This document shows, piece by piece, positions 1 through 8,087 of a DNA stretch of 12,795 nucleotides; positions within the stretch are counted from its first letter, which is position 1; the number at the start of each line of letters is the position of its first letter. The stretch is from Stramenopiles sp. TOSAG23-2 (lineage: Eukaryota > Sar), in assembly GCA_900128395.1 (NCBI GenBank), contig LT649834.1:1-12795 (forward strand), read 5' to 3'. A program made the translations under genes and the position numbers. The notes beneath the pieces are model-generated. The model was not told the origin of the DNA, made no database searches, and saw only the letters and a list, made by a program, of their open reading frames with translations.

Positions 1-2226
1 ACATTTGGGAAATGGCGTTCTAAATCCATTACGTCACCTTTATGTAGTACATACAATGTCACATTGGTTAACGCCAATACACTAGCTGTTCGTTCTTTGG
101 AGACTACCATAGCAATCTCCCCGAAATTACTTCCTTTATTTAATACTGCTATTCTTTTATTTCTTAATGATACCAAACAACTGCCAGATGATATAAAATA
201 CATTGTATCTCCAAATTCTCCTTCACGTGCGATATAATCACCACGTAAACATATCATATGTTTCAATCGTGGAACTAGTGCTCTTAAATAATCAGGAGGG
301 GCATCTTTGAACAGTTCACTTTTTATGATTAACGAACGCTTTAAAAACAAATCAACTTCATCGCTTAAACTTGGTGATAATTCTTTCATAAATGGAATTG
401 GTTCTCCATCAGTAGTGCGATGGGTTGTCCACATAAACCTATAATAATCTAACACACGATTTTTTAATTCATTCGGCATATCTAAATTTGTCATACATTC
501 AGCGACATCTTCTAACTTTAGTTCATATAATGTTTTAGCATGATTGACCTTTGCAATCTGGGTACTAATTTCCCCGATAATATAAGCCATAAATACAATA
601 CCAAGTAACATGATAAGCGAACAAAAGTAGTATTGAGTTGAAGTTACAGGATTTATCCCATCCCCGATCAACATCAAAAGAGTTGTACTAATTTCCCCGA
701 TAATATAAGCCATAAATACAATACCAAGTAACATGATAAGCGAACAAAAGTAGTATTGAGTTGAAGTTACAGGATTTATCCCATCCCCGATCAACATCAA
801 AAGAGTTGTATACAATGATTGAGCATAAAAATATCCTAATGGAATTTGATGAAAGCTCATTTTGCTAAGATTTTCATTTTCTTGGTGATGTACCATGAAC
901 CAATTGTCAACATCGTCTTCAAGCGAATTTAGATAAAACCATGAATTGACAATGAAATGCCCGCAATAAAACAAAATTAAAACAATTTGAAAAAGCTTAA
1001 ACACACGTTGAATGGGAATATGGTATCGCCCGTTGCCATCCATTTTTTCAAAATGTTCCTTACATTTAAATACGTTATCAAGAAAAAAAAGTACTTTAAA
1101 TGCTTGAGGAATCGAACACCAATATCTTCCAGCTGCACCACATGTACCACTTGTAGACAATACAATATTAAATGGTATTGCTGCAAGAAAATGAATAATT
1201 AAGTATCGCTTCATATTTTCAAGCAAATCTAGATCTTCTACTGTATAATTCGATGCCGGTTGATGCCGACTGTGGTAAACAACTATAGATAAATGTATCG
1301 CATCAAGTATATATATAACTTCCGCCCAATACAATATAAAAGATTCAGACACGTTAAGTGTCTCAGGAACAAATGCAAATAAATACGTTGATGTATAAAA
1401 CGATAGAATCATTGTAAAAAATACTAAAACATCAAAGAAAAAACGTACTTTTCCAGATGGTCGGTACATTTCGCTCACGTGTGACTTTAAATCTCCAAAA
1501 TCATAGCCCATAGTTACCGTTTTTGCTAATAATTTGTCACCTTTTTGTAATCGAGTTTTAAAAAACTTAACAATATCATTATGTATAGCATCTCGATCTT
1601 CTTTTAATTTTTTTTTACTTTCTTGATGGACTTGTTTCATTGCTTGTCGAATTTTTATTGCAGCTTTCATTTTCCCCCAATGCTTGTTTGCTCTTTTACC
1701 AGCTTTTTGTAGCATCGAATCTCTTCGTTTAATTTTAGTCTTAGTCAGATCAGATGGACCATTGATTCCAACGTTTTCCTCTATTTTTGATATTCCTAAA
1801 ATTGATGCACGGTTCTCGCGATTTTCTTGTCGTTCCATTACGTCCTCATCGCCTAATATGGAACGTCTTTGCTCGCGTTCAGAAACTCTTCGCATCGCAG
1901 GTTGCTGGCGAATAATCTTATCAGGTGTGATTTTTGTTTTATTACCACTTTATTTATTATTTCCATTGTTTACATTTTCATTAATAGTATATTCTTCATC
2001 ATTTGATAACGCTTCATCGTCTGACTCATAATCCGTTACGTTGCTGGCGAATAATCTTATCAGGTGTGATTTTTGTTTTATTACCATCACTTTTATTATT
2101 TCCATTGTTTACATTTTCATTAATAGTATATTCTTCATCATTTGATAACGCTTCATCGTCTGACTCATAATCCGTTACGTTGCTCACTATAGATTCTCTA
2201 GCTCTTCGAGCAAGTCTTCTTTCCAT
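1..2226 (-). CDS. Cyclic-nucleotide-gated/HCN-like cation channel, 3' end off the window, disrupted by two tandem duplications
   Basis: Read by eye on the minus strand, this encodes a plasma-membrane-type channel. It has an acidic then Lys/Arg-rich N-terminus (about 2226-1450), S1 near 1448-1370, S2 near 1335-1270, S3 near 1210-1160, an S4-like segment near 1120-1046, S5 near 1008-931, then pore and S6. A C-linker follows (YYRFMW..., 561 to about 300), then a cyclic-nucleotide-binding domain with FGEIAM and ERTASV. The window cuts the gene after ERHFPN. Two defects break it. A 123-bp repeat (562-807) makes the pore plus S6 appear twice in frame. A 139-bp repeat (1902-2179) shifts the frame and adds a TAA. 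Removing one copy of each gives one open frame from 2226 to the edge. The filter region reads MLIGDGINP, closer to the CNG-type IGE than to K+-channel GYG. S4 lacks regular arginines. The start at 2226 is uncertain (see the segment at 2237-2317). Family call is confident; whether the gene is functional is not. Confidence 0.85.
562..807. repeat. Tandem duplication, 2 x 123 bp, in the channel pore/S6
   Basis: Copies 562-684 and 685-807 look identical and join head to tail, with only GTA shared at the boundaries. The unit is 41 codons, so the frame stays open. On the minus strand each copy encodes the segment from TLLMLIGDGINP through the S6 helix to IIGEIST. The result is pore-S6-pore-S6 before the C-linker. 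Confidence 0.95.
1902..2179. repeat. Tandem duplication, 2 x 139 bp, frameshifting the channel N-terminus
   Basis: Copies are 1902-2040 and 2041-2179. GTTGCT occurs at all three boundaries (1901-1906, 2040-2045, 2179-2184), so 6-bp microhomology flanks the unit. The unit is not a multiple of three. Copy 2041-2179 is open in the minus-strand reading frame. Copy 1902-2040 differs near 1965-1975 by two compensating 3-base changes, one of which creates an in-frame TAA if that copy is read in the same frame. The copies are therefore not identical, unlike most other duplications here. Confidence 0.92.
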
Positions 2227-2236
2227 TGGACTGGTT

Positions 2237-2317
2237 CTATTTTATTTTTTTATTTTTGATTTCATCTTGTTTTGCAATCTGTTGCTCGATGGATACAATA
2301 CGTTCCACTTCATCCAT
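2237..2317 (-). other. Possible N-terminal extension of the channel in a shifted frame
   Basis: Minus-strand ATG at 2317 opens a coding-looking stretch (MDEVERIVSIEQQIAKQDE...) that ends at a TAG near 2238, inside an A-rich run. The channel frame beginning at ATG 2226 lies one base away. A one-base error in the A runs, or a small unrecognised intron, would join the two. It could equally be an upstream ORF in the 5' leader or chance. Confidence 0.3.
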
Positions 2318-2713
2318 ATTTATTTTTTTTTGTCTCCAAATATTTTGCTTGTAATATCTATCTATATATATTATATTATATTAATAATGAAATAATTAAA
2401 TTATTGAAACGTCTTGGATATATTCTTGTTGATATAACTCTCTTGCTCTTTTCACTTTGTATTTCAATTATCCAATTGTATCAATAATAGACTTATCAAG
2501 TTTTTTTTATAACGTTTGTTTGTTGTTAATTATTAAGTTGTTTTCAAAGAACCAAACTGGCAAACCACAATGCTATTTCTATATTAATACCAGCCAGGTA
2601 TCTTTTGTGCGTGATGGATTGATTTTCGCCACCCAGCAGTAAAACTACAGTAAGACACAGCACACAACACACAGCAACGTTAATTTATATGTTTTAAGTT
2701 TTAAGGGTTTAAT

Positions 2714-2741
2714 AGCTCAGAATTCCTAATAATTCTGGGCT
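2714..2741 (+). repeat. Inverted repeat / RNA hairpin, 11-bp stem
   Basis: AGCTCAGAATT (2714-2724) pairs with AATTCTGGGCT (2731-2741) across a 6-nt loop. The only non-Watson-Crick position is a U-G wobble if transcribed on the plus strand, which would be an A-C mismatch on the other strand. It lies about 200 bp upstream of the CAP-Gly/FAM221 start, so it may be in its 5' leader. Function unknown. Confidence 0.5.
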
Positions 2742-2753
2742 GTATGCTGTATG

Positions 2754-2771
2754 TACCTGTAGTAGCAGGTA
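2754..2771. repeat. Short inverted repeat TACCTG...CAGGTA
   Basis: TACCTG at 2754-2759 and CAGGTA at 2766-2771 flank a 6-nt loop, 12 bp downstream of the preceding hairpin. Six perfect pairs is modest and could be chance. It is listed because the two hairpins are adjacent. Confidence 0.35.
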
Positions 2772-2940
2772 TAATAATAATGCTAATTATATAACAACAC
2801 CACAACCAAAAAAACAAAAATAAGAAAACGTTATTTTAAAATATGTTGTTCATCTTGATGGGTGGTTTTCATTTATACAATTGTACAAAGAAAACGTACA
2901 TATACATCATTTTTATTTAACGGTAACACTTGTGTATAAC

Positions 2941-4266
2941 ATGAATTTCACAAATGAAATCTCTTCCATAGAAGTCGGTGATAAAGTGGAAGTAAAACGC
3001 CATGGTAAAGTTGAAATTGCTACAGTGGCATATAGTGGAAAAGTACATTTTACAACTTCAAACAATGATTTTTTGGGGTTAATTTTAAAAAATCCATCTG
3101 GTAAAAATAACGGCAAAGTTCAAGGTAGGGAATATTTCAAATGTAAAAATAATTATGGTGTGTTTGTACGATCTTCAACGGTAAAAAAGAAAATAGTAGT
3201 AGGAGCAGAAGATAATTCTGAAAAAAAAAATGATGACTCGATGGTAGAAAACGTAGATACATTCCCAGTTGCTTCAGAGGGTGAAATGTTATTAAACTTC
3301 AAAGAAAATTTAAGAGTCTCAAAATATGGCGCTGATAGTAGTACAACTGCATATACATCGAGGACGTCAGCTTCAAAAATATCAACTTGGACAAAAGAAG
3401 AACGTGTAGTCGGCAGAAGAAAAAATAAAATTAAAGGCAAAAAAGGGTTTTTAATTTATAATAAAGTTGTTGGGGAAGCAGATGGAGGGAAGGAATTGAC
3501 TGTAGATGAATTTGAAAAATTAAAAGATCTATATTCAGAATCATGGAAAAATAGATTATATGTTTATTGGTTAAGAATAAAACCATCTAGAAGAGATTGT
3601 AGAAGAATACGTCCACAAAATAAATGTCATTGCGGTCATACTTTCAAATCACATGAATGGTGGGATGAAAAAAATCGCAAAGGAAAATGTCGTGTGCCAG
3701 GTTGTGAATGTGAATGTTATGAATATTTACATTATCAAGGATCGATGGGGTTTAATTGTAAATGTAAACATGGAGCAACTTCTCATCGTAAAAATGGGAA
3801 ACCATCCGAATGTACAGAAAAGGGTTGTCCATGCACTGGATTTAAAACTACATTTAGTTGCAGTTGTGGTTATCCACATTCAGCACACGTATGTACATTC
3901 TATTGAACCTAAACCTAAAATATTGTTATCCTCTCTAACACATCCCCCATTTTCATACGTTACGCTCCACAGTCTATGCATTGGGAAACCGTTGAAGAAA
4001 GAAGAGCAGCTGGGTTATTGTCTGATGAAGATAAAGTGAAACAACGAATTAAAAATTTGAAAAAAAATGTCCATGGTTGTGGAAGATGTGCAGGTTGTAA
4101 ATGTGGTATGGGGTGCAAACGAGGGTCAAATAATCCTTGGCAGAGTAATGGGGCTGGATTTGTAATGAAAAATGGTAAAAGCGTTTTCCAAACAACTGCT
4201 GTTAAACGAAGTAAAAAAAAACTAAAACATACGTTGTTAGGAGGTGGTGGTAAACGATTTACATGA
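2941..4266 (+). CDS. CAP-Gly domain + FAM221-type cysteine-rich protein (two exons, about 413 aa)
   Basis: Exons are 2941-3888 and 3973-4266, joined in phase 0 between the codons for H316 and S317. The first in-frame ATG is 2941; the reading frame is open upstream but has no ATG there. Residues about 10-80 match a CAP-Gly domain: VGDKVEVK, then FLGLILKNPSGKNNG and REYFKCKNNYGVFV. CAP-Gly domains bind the EEY/F tails of tubulin and EB proteins. A polar, basic linker follows. From C229, paired Cys/His motifs (CHCGHTFKSH, CRVPGCECECYEY, CKCKHGATSH, CPCTGF, CSCGYPHSAH) then HWETVEERRAAG match the FAM221 family, probably zinc-binding. The tail adds C352, C355, C358, C360 and C364 and ends Lys/Gly-rich. 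A microtubule-associated role is inferred from CAP-Gly alone; the GKNDG motif is GKNNG here. FAM221 has no well-established biochemical function. Confidence 0.85.
3889..3972 (+). other. Spliceosomal intron, 84 nt
   Basis: The donor is CAC|GTATGT and the acceptor CTCCACAG|TCT. A CTAAC branch-like box sits at 3935-3939. Unspliced, the frame stops at a TGA at 3904-3906. Removal joins GYPHSAH to SMHWETVEERRAAG, restoring the FAM221 C-terminal pattern. It is the only intron supported in this window. Confidence 0.85.
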
Positions 4267-4279
4267 GATAAATAAAAAT

Positions 4280-4364
4280 CTGTGTGTGGTGTGTACGTAC
4301 ACGTGCTGCGTTTTTACGAATATATACGATATATAGCAGTTATAAATTATCTCACCACACACAG
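4280..4364. repeat. 12-bp perfect inverted repeat in the convergent 3' spacer
   Basis: CTGTGTGTGGTG at 4280-4291 is the exact reverse complement of CACCACACACAG at 4353-4364, with 61 nt between. It starts 14 bp after the CAP-Gly gene stop, so it may lie in that 3' UTR. The CA/TG simple-sequence content raises the chance of coincidence. Confidence 0.5.
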
Positions 4365-4392
4365 TGTACATTATATTAAATATTTAAAAAAA

Positions 4393-4432
4393 ATACTCTC
4401 GTACTTTTTACTCGTAAAAAATACGAAAGTAT
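4393..4432 (-). repeat. 19-bp stem-loop in the 3' flank of the tepsin-like gene
   Basis: Arms 4393-4411 and 4414-4432 are reverse complements except at two positions. On the plus strand these are C-A mismatches; on the minus strand both become G-U wobbles, so a minus-strand RNA can pair along nearly all 19 positions. The stem starts 78 nt after the stop of the minus-strand gene at 4510. It could be a 3'-UTR processing or stability element, or a small-RNA precursor. No sequence homology is claimed. Confidence 0.6.
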
Positions 4433-4509
4433 CTGTAATCTCTGTATTATGCTTTTATTTTTATAAAATACTCAACACCCAACGGCTGTGATCGGTTTCT
4501 CGGGAGTTT

Positions 4510-7005
4510 TTATTTCAAAACATCGTTTACAAAATTGAAAGCATTTGAAGTCTCTTTTTTCTTTGCTGCATTATTTTGTTGTTCTCCAAGAAGATTTATA
4601 GATTTCACACTCCCGGCAGCATATACACCTGTGTTCATTCCTGTATTCATAGCAGGCATTCCCATATTCATTCCAGTCATCTGTTGTGGAACACCACCAC
4701 CTTGTTGCATTCTTTTCATCATTTGCATTTGTTGCATTCGCTGCATTTTTTGGAATTGTTGCATTTGTTGCATTCTTGCCATTTCTTGTGCTTGTTTAAT
4801 ACGATCCAAACCAGAACCAGATTGCATATTCATGTTATTAGTCGTCGTATTCCCACTGGTACTATTTGCCATGAAATTGAAGGAACTAATAGTACCACCA
4901 CTTAAGCCAGTCGTCGTTGTTGTTTTTGGCGCAGTGTTATTATTGCTACTACTACTGGTATCCCCTAATAAATCAGCAAATGGATCCGAATTGCTATTTG
5001 TTGACGTATTCCCCATTGCATTTCCAGCATTGGAGGAGGATGATGATACTGTTGTTGTTGGATCTAATGCCGTCGTTGACATTGGTGCTAATAATCCTCC
5101 TAATAGATCGTCAGATGTATTGCTATTATTTTGTTGTTGCGTATTTGCAGTTGTTGTTGCTGTTGTTGTTGTAGCGGAACTTGCTAAGAAATCAAATCCT
5201 GTCGCTGTTGCTGATGGTGCAGGTGGGGCATTGCTTCCTCCACTATTGCCATTGCTATTGTTGTTGTTATTATTATTATTATTATTATCTATTGTAAGTT
5301 CACCTAATAAATCCATTGTATCATCATTGTTGCTGTTCTGATTTGTCTCGCTACTAGTATTACCATTCAAAAATTCAGATGCAAGATCTTGTGTTTGCTC
5401 TACATTTACATCTAAAAGAGATTCTTCCACTTTTGGTTTCGGTTGCAATTTTGGCACCCCTGTAATTACAACACGTTTACGAGTAGTCTCTTCCACCGCT
5501 ATATCTTCATAACCTTCAACTCCTAATGCTTTTAAAACTCTTCGACATCTAGTACGAACAGTTTTTTGATCTGTATCCTCTAAAAGATCTTCCACAGCCT
5601 CTTTGTTATCATAAAAATAATCAGCATATGCTGCACATGCAGCATCTTTAGCCATCGCTTCCATAACAACCAATGCTTTAATATTGATTTTCCAATCCTC
5701 CTCATCGATTTTTGCAACAAGCAATGGGCCAACAACATCTGCATTCAACGATTTACAACGATTTTTAAAATCCGTTACTAAATTGGTTGCTGGGACAGCA
5801 CGTAGGCCACCAGCGTTGCACATGTTGTTAACTAAATTTCGTTCATATTCACCATCTTTGGATGCTAAACCAGCTTTTCCACCACCGACAGTACTTCCAC
5901 TATCCCGACGATCAAATGTTGATGTACTACTACCATTGTTGCCACCGAAAGATGATCTATTGTGGTTGTTCTTGTTGTTATTATTGTTGACACTTGAAAG
6001 TCCCCCAGCACCTGGTGCCATACCAGGATTACCCCATACACCACCGACAGTGCCTTTTTTTCGTTCAAAGCTATTGCCACGTGAACGTCCAGGTGCATTT
6101 TGTTGCGAGCTACCAACACGAACAACTGGTCTGCCATTTGGCCCACTGTATGATGAGTTAGTGTTGACAGAATTATTACCAGCACCACGGTTATTTGCAT
6201 ATCCATATGTAGCTGCACCTGTATGGTTGTTCATAAATTGTGGTGGCTTTCGCTCCTCTTTACCAGCATATTTTTTCATTTTCTTCTTAGCTGCTTCTGC
6301 CATCTTTTCCATCATTGTCAATTTCTTAGGGCCATTATTAAAATTGGGATTGCCAAAACCTTGCATTTTACGGCCATTAATGCCGCCATATGCAATTTTT
6401 GCATCAGCGGTTCCTACGCTGCCCATACTTTGAGTGCCAACTTTACCACCATTGTTATTACCACCTCCTCTGTAACTCCCACGTTGATCCATCTTTCCAA
6501 AAGCTGCATTTGCATTTGCGGAAACAGAAAAGTTATTGCGACTTCCACCACCACCACCACCACCACTAATACCTTGGATGCGCGATTGAAGCGAATTATT
6601 ATTACGTTTTGGTTGTGTTTCTCTGAAAATAGAGTCTAATGCCTCCTTCGCCTCGTCCCTTACACGCTTATACAACGAATCTCCGTATGTCGGGTGCGGG
6701 GGGCCGCGGAATTGCAAACATTCCTTAACTTGTTTCACGTGTGCTTGCATACAACGCTTAAATTGCATATTTGCTTTTGGTGTTACATGCTTAATAATTA
6801 ACAAACATTTCCATTTGATATTTGCATTATTTTTTTTAAGTCTTTGAAAAATAAACTTTTCAAATATATCACACGTGTTTGGATTTGCATGTGTTGTATT
6901 GACAATTTCTTGAAATATATAACCTGGTGGTGGTTGCATACTATCATTTGTAGCACTACTAATCGTACTTGATATAGATTTACCAGATAACATAGACCTA
7001 GACAT
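4510..7005 (-). CDS. Tepsin/MTV1-like ENTH protein, probable AP-4 or clathrin-adaptor accessory (831 aa)
   Basis: Single exon from ATG 7005 to TAA. Residues about 20-130 form an ENTH-type domain (PPPGYIFQEI, KWKCLLIIKHV, FRGPPHPTYGDSLYKRVRDE) close in pattern to tepsin and plant MTV1, which work on trans-Golgi/endosomal vesicles. A Gly/Asn-rich linker follows. A second helical region at about 381-500 (EYERNLVNNMC to VRTRCRRVLKALG) resembles a VHS/ENTH-like domain of tepsin type. The long tail is disordered and rich in Asn, Ser and Thr, with short adaptor-type motifs: DLLGEL, GFDFLASS near 600, DPFADLLGD, SSFNFMANS near 705, and NAFNFVNDVLK at the very C-terminus. The F-x-F-hydrophobic motifs resemble tepsin's AP-4 appendage motif. 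Residues about 730-770 are Gln/Met-rich, likely helical. The binding partner is inferred, not shown. Other epsin/VHS adaptors remain possible. Confidence 0.82.
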   Translation of the reverse strand: MSRSMLSGKSISSTISSATNDSMQPPPGYIFQEIVNTTHANPNTCDIFEKFIFQRLKKNNANIKWKCLLIIKHVTPKANMQFKRCMQAHVKQVKECLQFRGPPHPTYGDSLYKRVRDEAKEALDSIFRETQPKRNNNSLQSRIQGISGGGGGGGSRNNFSVSANANAAFGKMDQRGSYRGGGNNNGGKVGTQSMGSVGTADAKIAYGGINGRKMQGFGNPNFNNGPKKLTMMEKMAEAAKKKMKKYAGKEERKPPQFMNNHTGAATYGYANNRGAGNNSVNTNSSYSGPNGRPVVRVGSSQQNAPGRSRGNSFERKKGTVGGVWGNPGMAPGAGGLSSVNNNNNKNNHNRSSFGGNNGSSTSTFDRRDSGSTVGGGKAGLASKDGEYERNLVNNMCNAGGLRAVPATNLVTDFKNRCKSLNADVVGPLLVAKIDEEDWKINIKALVVMEAMAKDAACAAYADYFYDNKEAVEDLLEDTDQKTVRTRCRRVLKALGVEGYEDIAVEETTRKRVVITGVPKLQPKPKVEESLLDVNVEQTQDLASEFLNGNTSSETNQNSNNDDTMDLLGELTIDNNNNNNNNNNSNGNSGGSNAPPAPSATATGFDFLASSATTTTATTTANTQQQNNSNTSDDLLGGLLAPMSTTALDPTTTVSSSSSNAGNAMGNTSTNSNSDPFADLLGDTSSSSNNNTAPKTTTTTGLSGGTISSFNFMANSTSGNTTTNNMNMQSGSGLDRIKQAQEMARMQQMQQFQKMQRMQQMQMMKRMQQGGGVPQQMTGMNMGMPAMNTGMNTGVYAAGSVKSINLLGEQQNNAAKKKETSNAFNFVNDVLK

Positions 7006-8087
7006 ATTCTTTAATATCTTTATTTAATTATATAACTGAACTATAATGTGTATTTTTATTTTCTCACCGTTTCAAAATGAATATATATATATATATATAT
7101 ACCGTTTTTCTTCCTGTTTATTATCTACAAATACGTAGGAGAAAAGAATTGAAATACTATACTTCTTGTGCGTTCAAATTTTTAATCTTTTTTTTTGAAG
7201 TTTTGTTTAGTTGCAACCATTTTATTGTTTTTATCAATAAATAAGTTTATTCCATTTTTTTGTTTAGTTGCAACCATTTTATTGTTTTTATCAATAAATA
7301 AGTTTATTCCATTTTTTATTAATTCATTTTTTTGCACTTTTATGTATAAAATAGTAATTATTTTTGACGAACAACTTCTTATTATTTCTATTATTTAGTA
7401 TAGTACCAGTAGTGTAGTAGCTTCTAGCAGTGTTTTAAGGAATGTTAGCAATGGTATGTACCTAGTATTTATATAACAATGCTATGTAGTAAACCTCTAG
7501 CAGGTAAATACAATCCACGAGAGAGGTTGGTTCAATATTTTTGGATGAAACAAAGTTAATAATTCCGAAAGAAGCCGTGATTTACATATGCACAAATAAC
7601 AAATATAGATGATATAGCATTATCATTATGAGTTTGCATAATTCTAGAATAATTGGTAAAAATGGTATAATTTGGTACGAAGGAGCTCTCAAAGTTCACT
7701 CAACGAGACGAGGAGAGGAGAGCTGTGTGTGGGAGAGGGAGGGCACTTTCCATTTACCATTTGTGCCATGTTCATGGTTAGTTTTAATTAATGATAAATA
7801 GTTTTAATTTTTTGAAAATAAAATTCTATAATTGCAACAAAGAGGAAAACACTCCCTCAGCCTCGTAGTTCTTCCCTGCTATACCGGTGGTAGCCCAACT
7901 TTTCTTTTGTTGTTGCCTTTGTTGTTGTTGCACAAATTAATAAAAAATATCCAAAAAACAACTAAAAATGAATGGATAGATCCATTTGTTGAAATAGAGA
8001 ATATACTTAAACAAGAAAGTATATATATATATAAATAATCTATATATATATATATATATATTTACGTGTGTATGTAAAAATACAAAT
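7006..8087. other. Intergenic spacer between the divergent tepsin-like and kinase genes
   Basis: No supported gene. It holds the two divergent promoters. Visible contents are an (AT)n run near 7079-7100, a 57-bp tandem duplication (7201-7317), a purine-rich GAGAGGAGAG/GGGAGAGGGAGGG stretch near 7705-7745, and (TA)n runs near 8022-8061 just before the kinase ATG. A 68-aa plus-strand ORF at 7832-8038 has no recognisable family and low-complexity Leu/Ile content, so it is not called. Confidence 0.6.
7201..7317. repeat. Tandem duplication, 2 x 57 bp, noncoding
   Basis: Copies 7201-7257 and 7258-7314 carry the same GTTTAGTTGCAACC...AAGTTTATTCC block and are bounded by T runs. The copies look identical apart from T-run length at the edges. 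No gene is affected. Confidence 0.92.

Larger units (their letters stand above)
2318..2940. other. Intergenic spacer between divergent channel and CAP-Gly genes
   Basis: AT-rich spacer with no convincing gene. It must hold the 5' leaders and promoters of two divergently transcribed genes. It contains TA-rich tracts near 2360-2385, a CA-rich stretch near 2655-2680 and two adjacent hairpins (2714-2771). Short ORFs on the plus strand here are Phe/Leu/Ile-rich low-complexity readings with no family look. Confidence 0.6.

Noticed and set aside
1684-2031. 115-aa plus-strand ORF
   Set aside because: Antisense to the channel N-terminus; the minus-strand frame continues into recognisable channel segments.
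1902-2040. Stop-codon reassignment (TAA as an amino acid) to rescue the channel frame
   Set aside because: The kinase, tepsin-like, MAPEG and acidic-protein genes all end at TAA in the expected place. The repeat also shifts the frame, which recoding cannot fix.
1902-2179. Intron created by the 139-bp duplication
   Set aside because: The coding strand of the unit has no AGGT, and the GT/AG combinations tried did not restore both the frame and the absence of TAA.
2709-2741. TAGCTCAG resembling a tRNA D-arm start
   Set aside because: No B-box-like GGTTCGAATCC, anticodon arm or acceptor pairing follows; the stretch is explained as a simple hairpin.
4535-5341. 268-aa plus-strand ORF opposite the tepsin-like gene
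   Set aside because: It is the antisense of Asn/Gln/Ser/Thr codon repeats, giving poly-Leu/Val/Cys with no domain. The minus strand carries clear ENTH and adaptor motifs.
5684-6433. 249-aa plus-strand ORF
   Set aside because: Antisense shadow of the same gene; Pro/Leu/Phe-rich with no family features.
7832-8038. 68-aa ORF upstream of the kinase
   Set aside because: Low-complexity, ends in the (TA)n tract, and shows no family features; likely a chance ORF in the 5' leader.
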